Assembly (NCBI RefSeq): GCF_007743815.1 | Contig: NZ_CP036265.1 | Location: 4,347,823 to 4,411,822 of the forward strand | Direction: 5' to 3' | Source of the DNA: Alienimonas californiensis | Lineage (GTDB): Bacteria > Planctomycetota > Planctomycetia > Planctomycetales > Planctomycetaceae | DNA: 64,000 nucleotides | Part shown: one piece after another, positions 30,009 through 40,326 of the stretch | Numbering within the stretch: position 1 is the first letter of the stretch | Layout: the number at the start of each line of letters is the position of its first letter | Made by a program: the position numbers and the translations under genes | The notes under the pieces: model-generated | Told to the model about the DNA's origin: nothing | The model's input: only the letters and a program-made list of their open reading frames with translations | The model's database searches: none

Positions 30009-31445
30009 TTGGCGTACCTGTTTGATTCCCCCGAAGACGTGTCCGCGATGTTGGCGGAGACGGGGGCGACCTCGATCGAGGACCTGCTGGCGCAAATCCC
30101 CGCGTCGGTGCGGCTGGATCGCCCGCTGAACCTGCCCGCGGGGCTGTGCGAATCGGAGCTCCAGCGGCACGTCGCCGCGCTGGCGGAACGCAACCGCCCG
30201 CGGGACGCCGCCGACTTCGTGCACGGCGGCGGCGACCGCGTCTGCTTCCTCGGCGGCGGGGTGTACGACCACTTCGTGCCGGCGGCGGTGGACGCGATCG
30301 CCGGCCGCGGCGAGTTCTACACCGCCTACACGCCCTATCAGGCGGAGGCGTCGCAGGGCAGTCTGCAGGCGTTCTTCGAGTTTCAGACCCTCGTCTGCCG
30401 GCTGACGGGCTTCACCGTCGCCAACGCCAGCCTGTATGAGGGCGGCAGCGCCGCGGCCGAGGCGGCCCTGCTGGCGATTCGCGAGACGCGGCGGGAGGGA
30501 CGGGTGGTCGTGCTCGGCTCCGTGCATCCGGAGTACCGGCAGACGCTCGCCACGCTGCTCGAAAACCTGCCCGCGGACGTCGTGACGGTCCCGTGCCCGG
30601 ACGGCGTTGCGGACGTCGCTGCGGTCGAGGCCGCCCTGACCGACGACACCGCCGCCCTGATCGTTCAGCATCCGAACTTCTTCGGGAATCTGGAGGACGC
30701 CGAACGCCTGTTCGCCGCGGCGAAGGCGAACGGGACGGTCAGCGTGCAGGTGTTCGATCCGGTTTCGCTGGGCCTGCTGAAGAATCCGGCGGCGTTGGGG
30801 GCGGACATCGCCGTCGGCGAGGGGCAGTCGCTCGGCATTCCCATGCAGTACGGCGGGCCGTACCTCGGCCTGTTCGCCTGCCGGGAGTCGTTCCTCCGCA
30901 AAACGCCGGGCCGGCTGATCGGCCGCACCGAGGACGCCGACGGCCGGGAATGCTACGTGCTCGCCCTGCAAACCCGCGAGCAGCACATCCGCCGCGGCAA
31001 GGCGACCAGCAACATTTGCTCGAACCAGGGCCTGCTGGCCCTGCGGGCGACGGTGCATCTGGCGCTGCTCGGCCCGCAGGGGTTGCGGGAGGTCGCGGAC
31101 CTGTCCGTGCGGAAGACGCACTACCTTGCCGACCGGCTGTGCGAGGTCGAGGGCGTGTCGCAGGCGTTCGAGGCGCCGTATCTGCGTGAGGTCTGCCTGC
31201 GGGTGCAGGGCGGGGCGGGGCGGCTGCTGACCGCGGCCCGCACGGCCGGGTTCGATCTGGGCCCGGCGCTGTCCCGGTTCCCGGCGGGCTCGTTCTGCGA
31301 CGAGTTGCGGGCGGACGAACTGCTGCTCGTCGCGGCCACGGAGCGTCGGACGCGGGAGGAGATCGACCAGCTCGCCGCCGCCCTCACGCATATGGGGAGC
31401 GATTCGCCGCTCCGCCGGGGCGAGCCGCTGCTCGCCGTCGCCTGA
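30009..31445 (+). CDS. gcvPA: Glycine dehydrogenase (decarboxylating) subunit 1
   Basis: The N-terminal half of the P-protein as a separate chain (478 residues). It forms the non-PLP-binding subunit of the heterodimeric glycine decarboxylase. Seen: DFVHGGGDRVCFLGGGVYDHFVP, quoted as FLGGGVYDHFVPA; YTPYQAEASQGSLQAF; and LYEGGSAAAEA. The first codon is a TTG (residues AYLFDSPEDV), preferred over an ATG 13 codons later because the family begins close to this. Next gene gcvPB is 58 bases away. Confidence 0.95.
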   Translation: MAYLFDSPEDVSAMLAETGATSIEDLLAQIPASVRLDRPLNLPAGLCESELQRHVAALAERNRPRDAADFVHGGGDRVCFLGGGVYDHFVPAAVDAIAGRGEFYTAYTPYQAEASQGSLQAFFEFQTLVCRLTGFTVANASLYEGGSAAAEAALLAIRETRREGRVVVLGSVHPEYRQTLATLLENLPADVVTVPCPDGVADVAAVEAALTDDTAALIVQHPNFFGNLEDAERLFAAAKANGTVSVQVFDPVSLGLLKNPAALGADIAVGEGQSLGIPMQYGGPYLGLFACRESFLRKTPGRLIGRTEDADGRECYVLALQTREQHIRRGKATSNICSNQGLLALRATVHLALLGPQGLREVADLSVRKTHYLADRLCEVEGVSQAFEAPYLREVCLRVQGGAGRLLTAARTAGFDLGPALSRFPAGSFCDELRADELLLVAATERRTREEIDQLAAALTHMGSDSPLRRGEPLLAVA

Positions 31446-31502
31446 CCTCCCCCGCACACGCCCGCCGAACGACGCCGTTCGGCCCAGCCCCTCCCCATCG
31501 CC

Positions 31503-33016
<1,514 letters not shown>

Positions 33017-33020
<4 letters not shown>

Positions 33021-33682
33021 GTGCGGTTCCGGTCGAAGCCGGCCCCCACACCGGCGAGGAGAACATGGCCGCCGACGCGGCCCTGCTGGACGCGGCGGTC
33101 GCGGGGGCGGTCGGCGGCCGCTGGTATCGGTGGGCGGAGCCGACCGTCTCGTTAGGGCACTTTCAGAAGGAGGCGGACCTGGAATGGGGGGCGGCCGGTG
33201 ATCTGCCGCGGGTCCGGCGCCTGTCGGGCGGGGGGGCGATCGTGCATGATCAAGAGTGGACCTACGCCCTCGCGGTTCCCAAGGGGCACGCGTTGGCCGC
33301 TTCGCCCGAACGGTTCTACGAGGCGGTGCACCGGGAACTGATTGCCGCGCTGGCGTCGGTCGGAGTTGCCGCCCGGCTGCGGGGCGACCGGACGCTCCGG
33401 GGGCCGGAGCCGACCCTCTGTTTCCTGCGGTCCGACCCGCGGGACGTGGTCGTGACGGACCCCGACGGCGTGGAGCGGAAGGTCGTCGGCAGCGCCCAGC
33501 GCCGGCGGAAGGGGGCGGCGCTGCAACATGGGTCGCTGCTGATCACGACCTCGCCGTTCGCCCCGGACGTCCCCGGCCTCCGCGAGACGCACGGCGTGAC
33601 GGATGCGCGGGCCGAACACGTTGTGAGGGACGCCGCGTCCCGCTTCGGCCGGTTACTCGCCGGAACCGCCGGAACGGACTGA
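33017..33682 (+). CDS. Lipoate-protein ligase/octanoyltransferase family (LplA/LipM-like)
   Basis: A 221-residue biotin/lipoate protein ligase domain that would attach or transfer lipoyl or octanoyl groups to GcvH and other lipoyl domains. Motifs: VRRLSGGGAIVHD, the LplA R-R-x-x-G-G-G-A element; the catalytic lysine within KVVGSAQRRRKGA; and LQHGSLLI. No full adenylation C-terminal domain follows, which favours a LipM-like octanoyltransferase or LplA N-domain. The GTG start overlaps the gcvPB stop, so the enzyme is cotranslated with its acceptor's partner. Confidence 0.82.
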
Positions 33683-33700
33683 GCCGTCCTCCGGATCTTG

Positions 33701-33729
33701 TTGACGCCCTCCCGCGCCGTCTCTAGATT
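33701..33729 (+). promoter_or_regulatory. Sigma-70-type promoter for the FHA gene
   Basis: TTGACG at 33701-33706 and TAGATT at 33724-33729 are separated by 17 bases, close to consensus spacing, and the FHA ATG lies about 60 bases downstream. It lies just after the lipoate ligase stop at 33682, so the FHA gene could be transcribed independently of gcv. Confidence 0.5.
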
Positions 33730-33789
33730 TCAAAGCGTCGAGGCGCTCCAACGGGCACACGATCGAAACTCAAATCTGATAGGCCGAAC

Positions 33790-34479
33790 ATGCTGTCCGC
33801 CCAGCTCGTCGTCCGTGGGGGCAAGCATGAAGGGAAGCGCATCGTCCTGGAACGGGGCCGATTCCTGATCGGGCGGGAGCAGGACTGCAATCTGCGGCCC
33901 AGCAGCGACCTGGTCAGCCGCCATCACTGCGTGTTCCAGGTAGACGACTACACCGTCCGGCTGCGGGACCTCGGCAGCACCAACGGCACCTTGGTGAACG
34001 GGGAACGCCTCAGCGGTGAACGCACGCTGGCCGCGGGGGACCGGGTGGTCGTCGGCAAGCTGACCTTCGAGGTCGAGTTGAAGGAAGTCGCCGACGAGCA
34101 GGAAGCGGCGGCCGCCGGGCCCTCGGAGGAGATGTCCCTGCCGACCGACGGCGCCGACACCTCCTACGAACTTCCGGTCAGTCAGGGGGCCGAATCGGGG
34201 CAGGGCGGGGGACCGATCCCCGGACCGAACCCGAACGACACGGCGATGATCCCGACCCAGCAGGGCTACCCGCCCCCGGGCTACGGCTACCCGCCGCAAT
34301 ATCCGCCGCCGGGCTACAACCCGTACGCCCAGCCGGGCTATCCGCCGCCGGGCTACGGCTACCCGCCGCAGTACGGGCAGTACCCGCCGCCGGGGGCCAC
34401 GCCGCCGCCGGAAAGTGGGGACGGGTCGAAGGTCTCCGCGCCGCCGGTCAAGCTGCCGCCCCCGCCGAAGCGGGACTGA
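33790..34479 (+). CDS. FHA-domain protein with Pro/Gly/Tyr-rich tail
   Basis: A 229-residue protein with one N-terminal FHA domain, which binds phosphothreonine peptides. Seen: GKRIVLERGRFLIGREQDCN, quoted as FLIGREQDCN; then SDLVSRHHCVFQ and LRDLGSTNGTLVNGERL, containing the Gly, Arg, Ser, His and Asn of the phosphopeptide-binding loops. The C-terminal third is low complexity, with PPGYGYPPQY repeated three times. Probably a partner of a Ser/Thr kinase not in this window. Confidence 0.88.
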   Translation: MLSAQLVVRGGKHEGKRIVLERGRFLIGREQDCNLRPSSDLVSRHHCVFQVDDYTVRLRDLGSTNGTLVNGERLSGERTLAAGDRVVVGKLTFEVELKEVADEQEAAAAGPSEEMSLPTDGADTSYELPVSQGAESGQGGGPIPGPNPNDTAMIPTQQGYPPPGYGYPPQYPPPGYNPYAQPGYPPPGYGYPPQYGQYPPPGATPPPESGDGSKVSAPPVKLPPPPKRD

Positions 34480-34606
34480 GCCGCGCCCGGTCTGCCGTGA
34501 GCTGGCCCGCCGGAGATAGGCTCGCCGACGGCGTTTGTGAGGCGTCGGCGCGGTTCGCATACTTGCGGGATCACCCGTCCGTTTCCGCTCGCCCCCGCCC
34601 GCCCCG

Positions 34607-34840
34607 ATGGCCGCTCCCCCCGCCAATCCCGTGCAGCCGTCCGGCGCGAACGCCGAGGACCTGAAGCGCCGTTACCGGGAGTTCCTCGATCTGCTCCCGC
34701 TGACCCTCGCCCTCGCGGGCCTGCCCCGCAGCGACTCCGGCCGCTATTACACCGAGGAGCAGATCGAAAGTCGGGCCTTCACCGTGAAGGCCGCCTGGCG
34801 CCTCGCCCGCTCCACGACGCGGGAATGCCTGCAGAAGTGA
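34607..34840 (+). CDS. Small conserved-looking hypothetical protein
   Basis: A 77-residue acidic/basic protein with one long amphipathic helix (EDLKRRYREFLDLLPLTLALAG), then SGRYYTEEQIESRAF and a basic end (LARSTTRECL). No known domain recognised. The ATG at 34607 is followed by a normal coding pattern and the length is typical of the unannotated small proteins of planctomycetes. It is followed by an ECF sigma gene after about 135 bases. Confidence 0.55.
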   Translation: MAAPPANPVQPSGANAEDLKRRYREFLDLLPLTLALAGLPRSDSGRYYTEEQIESRAFTVKAAWRLARSTTRECLQK

Positions 34841-34976
34841 CGGCCGCGGGCCGCCGTTCGCGAGGACCCTGCGAACGACCGGCGAAGTTTTTTCCGGGGG
34901 CGGCGAAACCCTCCTGCGGTCGCCGCGGTATCGCCTCCCGACCGGACGTCCGTTCGGCCTCCCGCCCTGAAACCGC

Positions 34977-35570
34977 ATGAGCGACGACTCGGACGCCGCC
35001 CTCGCCGCTCTCGTCCTTGACGGCGACGACGCCGCGGCCGCCGTGCTGGTGCGTCGGTACCAGCGGGCGGTCTTTGGCATCTGTCTGCGGATGATGGGGC
35101 GTCGGGAGGACGCCGAGGACGTGACGCAGGAGGCGTTCCTCCGCCTGTTCCGTCACCTCGATCGCTGGGACGCCTCCCGTCCGCTCCGGCCCTGGCTGAT
35201 GACGATCGCCGTCAACCGCTGCCGCACCGCCCTGAGCCGACGCGGTCGGCAGCGGGCCCTGCTGCCCGGCGACCTCGACCCCGCGGATACGTCCGTCCCG
35301 CTCACCGACGCCGACCTCGCCGAGGAGCTGCAACGGGCCGTCGACGGGTTGCGGGACGACCATCGCGCCGCGTTCGTGCTGTTTCACTACGAAGAACTGA
35401 GCCTGCAGGAGGTGGGCGCCGCGTTGGGACGGCCGGACGGCACCGTCAAAACCTGGCTCCACCGAGCCCGCAAACAACTCGCCGAGGCGCTCGCGCGCCG
35501 CGGCGTGCAGCCCGATCAGCGTTCCGCCCCCCCCGCACCCTCCCCGCCTCGGGAGCCGGCCCGTGTCTGA
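34977..35570 (+). CDS. ECF-subfamily RNA polymerase sigma factor
   Basis: A 197-residue extracytoplasmic-function sigma factor. Region 2 is visible as YQRAVFGICLRMMGRREDAEDVTQEAFLRLFRHL, shown in part as DAEDVTQEAFLRLFRHL, followed by WLMTIAVNRCRTALSRR; region 4 as DDHRAAFVLFHYEELSLQEVG and DGTVKTWLHRARKQL, a helix-turn-helix. The C-terminal tail is Pro-rich. Its stop overlaps the next gene's GTG by eight bases, so it is cotranslated with a membrane-anchored probable anti-sigma protein, the usual pairing. Confidence 0.92.
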   Translation: MSDDSDAALAALVLDGDDAAAAVLVRRYQRAVFGICLRMMGRREDAEDVTQEAFLRLFRHLDRWDASRPLRPWLMTIAVNRCRTALSRRGRQRALLPGDLDPADTSVPLTDADLAEELQRAVDGLRDDHRAAFVLFHYEELSLQEVGAALGRPDGTVKTWLHRARKQLAEALARRGVQPDQRSAPPAPSPPREPARV

Positions 35571-36210
35571 CTTCACTCCCGAAAGCGACGAACTTCCGCC
35601 CGCGCTCGCCCTCGCGCTGCCGGCGTGGCGACTCGACACGGACGTGCCGGATTTCGCCCCGGGCGTTGTCCGACGGTTACGAGAGGAACGCCGCCGCGAG
35701 CGGCCGAACGGCGGCGGCTCCCCCCGTCGCTGGCGGCAGGCGGCCTGGGCGACGCTCGCCGCGGCGCTGTTAATCGGGTGCTCCGTGCTTTGGATGCAGG
35801 GCGATAATGCAGAGGCGCCGCGGATGGCCGCGGCCGAGCCGAGCGTCCCCGCCGCGGTTCAACCGGCTCCGAGTCCGCCGGCCTTCGTCCAGCCGGAGCG
35901 GGAACCGCCGTCCCTGCCGCCGGTTTCGGTTTCGGTTGCGGGATTGCCGGGTGAGGAATCGGAGGGCTTGGCCGTCGGGCCCGGGGCGCCGCGGTTGTCG
36001 CCGGAGCGGGCGATCGCCCTGCGGGACGATCTGCTGCCGGTCGACCTGTTCTCGACGGATCGACTGGCCCAGGCGTGGGCGGTTTTGCCGGACCCCAATC
36101 GCACTTGGCGGGACGAGGTGCGGGACGGCGTGCAGCCGTTCCGGGCCGGGGCCGAGACCGTAGCGACGCTGTTCGCCGAGGCTCTCCCCCCGCCGCGGCG
36201 GTCCTACTGA
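35563..36210 (+). CDS. Probable anti-sigma factor, membrane anchored
   Basis: A 215-residue protein coupled to the ECF sigma gene. About 60 N-terminal residues are soluble and charged, followed by one transmembrane helix ([19 protein letters not shown]) and a Pro-rich extracytoplasmic part. No CHCC zinc motif is present, so this is not a typical ZAS-domain protein; identification as anti-sigma rests on position and topology. Residues about 82-88 (NAEAPR) are encoded by a half copy of the 32-bp palindrome. Confidence 0.6.
   Translation: MSDFTPESDELPPALALALPAWRLDTDVPDFAPGVVRRLREERRRERPNGGGSPRRWRQAAWATLAAALLIGCSVLWMQGDNAEAPRMAAAEPSVPAAVQPAPSPPAFVQPEREPPSLPPVSVSVAGLPGEESEGLAVGPGAPRLSPERAIALRDDLLPVDLFSTDRLAQAWAVLPDPNRTWRDEVRDGVQPFRAGAETVATLFAEALPPPRRSY
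35805..35823. repeat. Half copy of the 32-bp palindrome, inside the anti-sigma-like gene
   Basis: A 19-base stretch matches the left arm plus centre of the palindrome at 21212-21243 in 18 positions. The right arm is absent. It encodes NAEAPR in the anti-sigma-like protein, near its membrane segment. It may be a decayed insertion, or chance. Confidence 0.4.
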
Positions 36211-36409
36211 CCGCCCCGTCGGCATGACCGGTGCGAGCCGCAGGCAGAACCGGACCGGCCGGCGCAACCGAACCCTCCTCCGTGCCCCAGGCGAAACTTC
36301 TTGCCCGAACGGTCAGGTGGGCGGTGGTTGGGGGCCGATGAAGTTGGGGCGGCGAGAGGCCGCCGCAGCCGGACGGACTCGGCTCCCCTCCAACCACGAG
36401 ACCGTCCCA

Positions 36410-36763
36410 ATGCCCGCGACCCTGAATGATCCCGCCGCCGCCAAGAAGCGCGCCTCGCACGTTAACCGCCTTGCCAAGGTGGAGCGTCGCTCCCACGCGC
36501 GACGGCAGGCCCTCGCCGAAGACGCCCCCCCGCCGGTCGTCGAACGCCGCGTCGTCGAACGCCGCAAGCAGATCGACCCGACCACCTGCGAACGCGATTA
36601 CAGCGAGGACGAAGTCGATTTCATGCGGGCGATGGACGAGTACAAACGCCTTGCCGGCCGTCAGTTCCCGACCTGGAGCGAAGTGCTGGAGGTCGTCCGG
36701 GCCATCGGTTACGAGCGGGTGAACGCCCCGGTGGCGATCGCCACGATTCTTAAGGACGAGTAA
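36410..36763 (+). CDS. Hypothetical protein (planctomycete-type)
   Basis: A 117-residue, highly charged protein with Arg-rich [10 protein letters not shown] and a C-terminal helical part ([21 protein letters not shown] and [19 protein letters not shown]). I recognise it as the style of a conserved, uncharacterised planctomycete family but cannot name it. The start [13 protein letters not shown] at 36410 is used; an in-frame ATG at 36224 would add 62 residues of low-conservation sequence. It may bind nucleic acid, given charge, but no known fold is seen. Confidence 0.6.
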   Translation: MPATLNDPAAAKKRASHVNRLAKVERRSHARRQALAEDAPPPVVERRVVERRKQIDPTTCERDYSEDEVDFMRAMDEYKRLAGRQFPTWSEVLEVVRAIGYERVNAPVAIATILKDE

Positions 36764-36803
36764 CCCGTCAGGGGAACCTCGCAGGTTCAAAGCAGGTTCA
36801 GCG

Positions 36804-36835
36804 CACGGCCGGGGGACGAATGTCTCCCGGCCGTG
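36804..36835. terminator. Hairpin terminator upstream of thiL
   Basis: CACGGCCGGGGGAC pairs with GTCTCCCGGCCGTG (one G-T) across a four-base loop at 36818-36821, right after the 117-residue gene and before thiL. A T-containing tail follows. Confidence 0.5.
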
Positions 36836-36854
36836 TTCGCATTAGGGTGCGGGA

Positions 36855-37760
36855 ATGCCCGCCGAATTCGACCTGATCCGCACCCTCGCCGCCGCCGCCC
36901 GGCCGGATCCGCGGGCCCCGTTGGGCATCGGCGACGACGCGGCGGTGCTGAATCTGACGGGTCGGCCGGTCGTCTGCTGCGATCTGATTGCTGAGGGGAC
37001 CCACTTCCCGCCGGACACGCCGCCGAAATTGGTTGGCCGCAAGGCCTTGGCGGTAAACCTGTCCGATTGCGCGGCGATGGCGGCCACGCCGGTCGCGGCC
37101 TTCGTGGGCCTGCTGGTCGATCGCCGCCGCGGCTACCGCTATGCGGAGGCGGTGATGCGCGGGCTGACGGAGTTGGCGGAGCAGTTCCACGTGACCCTCG
37201 CCGGCGGCGACACCGCGACGCACGACGGGCCGACGAGCCTCTGCGTGACGGTCGTCGGGACCTGCGACCGGGAGGTTCGCCGTTCCGGCGCCCGCCCCGG
37301 CGACGCCCTGCTGGTGACGGGGCGACTCGGCGGCAGCTTTCCGAGCGGCCGGCATCTCACGTTCACGCCCCGCGTCGCCGAGGCGCAAGCCCTCGCCGCG
37401 GCGGCGGAACTGCACGCGATGATCGATCTCTCCGACGGCCTACTGGCCGACTGCGGCCGGCTGTGCGACGCCTCGGGCCTCTCCGCGATCCTAGACGCCG
37501 CCGCGGCGCCCCTCGCCGACGGGGCAGAGAACGTGAAGGCGGCGCTGACCGACGGGGAAGACTTCGAACTGCTGTTCGCCGTCTCGGAATCGGACGCGGC
37601 GCGACTGTTGGACGCCCCGCCGGTCGCCTGCGGACTGACCCGCATCGGCACCGTCGCCGCGGGGGCCGGCGTGACGGTGCGGGGAGCCGACGGGGAACCG
37701 CTGAGGTTCCCGACCGCCGGCTACGAACACGCCTTCGCCGCCGACCCCGCGACCGACTGA
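36855..37760 (+). CDS. thiL: Thiamine-monophosphate kinase
   Basis: ThiL, 301 residues, phosphorylates thiamine monophosphate to the diphosphate with ATP. Motifs: LGIGDDAAVLNLTG, TCTHF-like IAEGTHFPPD, KALAVNLSDCAAMAA with the conserved SD, and AGGDTATHDG; IDLSDGLLADCGRL and the acidic DGEDFELLF follow. Length fits the family. No other thiamine genes are in the window, and I see no TPP riboswitch upstream. Confidence 0.94.
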   Translation: MPAEFDLIRTLAAAARPDPRAPLGIGDDAAVLNLTGRPVVCCDLIAEGTHFPPDTPPKLVGRKALAVNLSDCAAMAATPVAAFVGLLVDRRRGYRYAEAVMRGLTELAEQFHVTLAGGDTATHDGPTSLCVTVVGTCDREVRRSGARPGDALLVTGRLGGSFPSGRHLTFTPRVAEAQALAAAAELHAMIDLSDGLLADCGRLCDASGLSAILDAAAAPLADGAENVKAALTDGEDFELLFAVSESDAARLLDAPPVACGLTRIGTVAAGAGVTVRGADGEPLRFPTAGYEHAFAADPATD

Positions 37761-37763
37761 ACG

Positions 37764-38558
37764 CTACGCGGCCCGTTCCGCATCGAACCCGCGGGCCAGT
37801 TCGTCGTCCCACTCCTCCAGCAGCGGCCAGTCGATGGCGCAGGTGCCGAAGTCGGAGAGGTGCAGGTAGCCCTTCAGGCGGTCGATCGCTCCCTGCAGGA
37901 TCTTCGGGTCGTTCCGAAAGATCGGGCCGTGACTGGGCAGCAGCCACTTCGCGTCGCAATCGCGGATGCGTTCGAGACTGCGGATGAAGGCCGGCAGTTC
38001 GCTGCCGTGGTGGGCGTCGATGTTCCCGACGCCGCCGTCCCGGTAGATGTTGTCGCCGCTGAACAGTAGGTCGTTCATGCGGAAGGAGAGCTGCCCGTCG
38101 GTGTGGCCGGGGGTGCTCCAGACGGTCAGCGTCTGAGAGCCGACCTGCAGGGTGTCGCCCTCGTTGATCGTGCGGTCGAAGGCCACCTGCGGCATCGGTT
38201 CGTCGATGCCCTGGGCCGGGATCAGGGCGTAGCTGGTGATGCGGTCGTCCGCTTCCAGCACAGCCTTGGTGTGGGGATGGCCGATGACCTCCGCGTTCGG
38301 CAGCAGGGCTTTGGCGGCGGCGAGGCCCTGGACGTGGTCGGCGTCGGCGTGGGTGGCGACGAGGTACCGGCAGTTCGCCAGCGGCAGGTCCACCGAACGG
38401 ACGATGTCGATCACCTCCGCGACGGTGTCCTCGTAGCCCACGTCGATCATCAGCCAGTCGGCCCCGTCGTGCACCACATAGACGGCGCAACCGAGCCGGC
38501 GGCCCGCTTGGTTGTTCAGTTCGAGAACGTGGGGGAAGACGTCGCGGCGGGGCTGCAT
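37764..38558 (-). CDS. Metallo-beta-lactamase-fold hydrolase
   Basis: A 264-residue MBL-fold protein with motif THADADHVQG near residue 69: His70, Asp74 and His75 are standard ligands, while the second His of HxHxDH is Asp72. STPGHTDGQ, LFSGDNIYRDG and LLPSHGPIF provide further ligands. Such proteins include glyoxalase II and other thioesterases; substrate unknown. It is convergent with thiL with a three-base gap. Confidence 0.85.
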   Translation of the reverse strand: MQPRRDVFPHVLELNNQAGRRLGCAVYVVHDGADWLMIDVGYEDTVAEVIDIVRSVDLPLANCRYLVATHADADHVQGLAAAKALLPNAEVIGHPHTKAVLEADDRITSYALIPAQGIDEPMPQVAFDRTINEGDTLQVGSQTLTVWSTPGHTDGQLSFRMNDLLFSGDNIYRDGGVGNIDAHHGSELPAFIRSLERIRDCDAKWLLPSHGPIFRNDPKILQGAIDRLKGYLHLSDFGTCAIDWPLLEEWDDELARGFDAERAA

Positions 38559-38722
38559 CAGGGCGGGAGGGACGAACGGCGGCGGAGCGGCGAGTGCCGG
38601 GTTCTATCCTAGATCGGTTCGCTCCGCGGCCGACCGTCCCGCGGGCGCGGCCCGTCGCCGCGGCGAGGATTGACACCCGATCCCAGCCCGACCGGGAGGA
38701 TCGAACCGCCTGCGTCTGAAAA

Positions 38723-40117
38723 TTGGGGGACGGGGGTCGCCCCGATCCGTTTGCGAAACGGACCCCGGGGCGGCACCCTTCTGCGTCGCCCCGCCGCTCG
38801 GCGGGTTCCGCCGTTCCGCTCACGCCCCCGCGGCCGATCGCCCGTCCCGCCCCGATCGAGTTCGCCTGTCCGCACTGCCGGGCGGTGCTGCGCGCCCCGC
38901 ACGACGCCGCGGGCGCGCTGGGGGACTGCCCGCACTGCGAGAAGGAGATCCGGATCCCCGGCGGCGCCGTCGTGGAGCCGGACGATCCGCTGGGCTTCAT
39001 CCCGGTGGGCGCCCCGCTGGATCACGACGCGGTGGAGGCGGCGATCGAACAGTCCGCCCCCGCGCGGACCGTGCCTGGGATCGCGGCGCCCGACGTCGCC
39101 GCCCCCGCCGCGGGTTCGCCCGGCGGGGTGGTGTTCGAGTCGTCTGACGGGGCGGCCGCGCCGGTGACGTTCGCCTCGGCGGACGAAGACGAGGGAACGC
39201 CCGAGGCCGGCGCCGCCCCGGCGACGATCACGAAGCCGGCCCGCGGCCGCCGGCGCCGCGGGAAGCGGGGCAGCCCCGTGCTGGCGGGGTTGGTGCTGCT
39301 CGTCCTGTTCGGCGGGATCGGCGGCGCCGGGTGGGTGATGTACGAGCGCCTAGCCGGCGGCGGGGTCGAGAGCGTCGCCGCGGAGGCCGTGGCCGCCGAC
39401 GCGGCGCCGCCGGCCTACTTCCTCCCGCCGGATCCGGTCAGTCAGCAGGCATTGCGAACGGTCGAGTTGGGGGTGCCGTTTGTCAGCCCGGTGCTCGAAG
39501 TGCGTTTGACGGGTACGAGCCGGCGCGGCGGGGGCGGGGCGGGGGCGCCCGACCCGGACGCCGGCGGGATGGCCGACCGCCGCGGCATGACCGACGCCCG
39601 CCCGGCCGACAACGCCCCGCCGGCCGACGACATAGCGGCCGGCGAGGACGAAGCGGCCCCCGCGGGCCCGGCCGCGGCGAACGTGCCGGCGGGGGCAATC
39701 CTGGTGACGGTTCGCCCCGGCGACGCCGGCCGACTGGTGCGGGCGCCGGCCCTGCGGGAGCGGCCGGAGGTGAAGGCCTGGCTGGAGGCGAACGCCAAGC
39801 TGTACGGCGACAAACAGATCGCCTTCACAGAGGCTCGGGCGGCGTTCTTCGCCGCCGTGGCGGCCGGCGAGGACACCTCGGGGTTCCGGGACTCCGTCGC
39901 CCTCAACGCCGCGACGGATGTGACGGGCTGGAGCGTCGAAGCCGTCGCCGACAGTCGCGTCGTGCCCTGCTGCCGGGAGACCTCGAGCGGCGACCTCTAC
40001 TTCTGCATCCCCCGGACCGCGACCGCCTTCACGATCCGCGGCCGCACCATCCCTGGCCTCGGTTCGGAGTTCCCGTTCACCTACGGCGCCCCGGTCGACG
40101 CCCCGCCGGGCGACTGA
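38723..40117 (+). CDS. Zinc-ribbon single-span membrane protein
   Basis: A 464-residue protein with a CPHC-x16-CPHC zinc ribbon (Cys49, 52, 69, 72), an acidic linker, one membrane helix at about 185-207 (SPVLAGLVLLVLFGGIGGAGW) and a large outward domain with no recognised family. Basic residues before the helix (RGRRRRGKRG) imply an N-in orientation. The TTG at 38723 is the first start after the preceding stop and precedes the zinc ribbon; no ATG is available. Function unknown. Confidence 0.65.
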   Translation: MGDGGRPDPFAKRTPGRHPSASPRRSAGSAVPLTPPRPIARPAPIEFACPHCRAVLRAPHDAAGALGDCPHCEKEIRIPGGAVVEPDDPLGFIPVGAPLDHDAVEAAIEQSAPARTVPGIAAPDVAAPAAGSPGGVVFESSDGAAAPVTFASADEDEGTPEAGAAPATITKPARGRRRRGKRGSPVLAGLVLLVLFGGIGGAGWVMYERLAGGGVESVAAEAVAADAAPPAYFLPPDPVSQQALRTVELGVPFVSPVLEVRLTGTSRRGGGGAGAPDPDAGGMADRRGMTDARPADNAPPADDIAAGEDEAAPAGPAAANVPAGAILVTVRPGDAGRLVRAPALRERPEVKAWLEANAKLYGDKQIAFTEARAAFFAAVAAGEDTSGFRDSVALNAATDVTGWSVEAVADSRVVPCCRETSSGDLYFCIPRTATAFTIRGRTIPGLGSEFPFTYGAPVDAPPGD

Positions 40118-40157
40118 CGCGGGTACGCTGGGCGGCGTTCCATCGGAGATCGCCGCC

Positions 40158-40326
40158 GTGTTCGCCCTCGCCTACCTCCCCGCCCTGATCACCGGGGGGC
40201 TGCTGATCTGGATCGCGGCCCGCACCCGCACCTGGTACCTCGCCGGAACGTTCGGGGCGGTGGTCGTCTGGGCGACGTTCGTTTCGCTGTTCGTTCCGGG
40301 CCGCGACGGGGGGGGTGGGGTTTTTA
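40158..40326 (+). other. N-terminal fragment of the first heme paralogue, frameshifted
   Basis: ATG at 40158 opens a hydrophobic start (FALAYLPALITGGLLIW) that matches the N-terminal membrane segment of the paralogue at 41441, then shifts out of frame at the G8 run 40308-40315. Removing one G would join it to the next open frame (GFLLAAACGIG) and give a single membrane protein. It is either a sequencing/assembly slip or a genuine frameshift. Confidence 0.65.
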
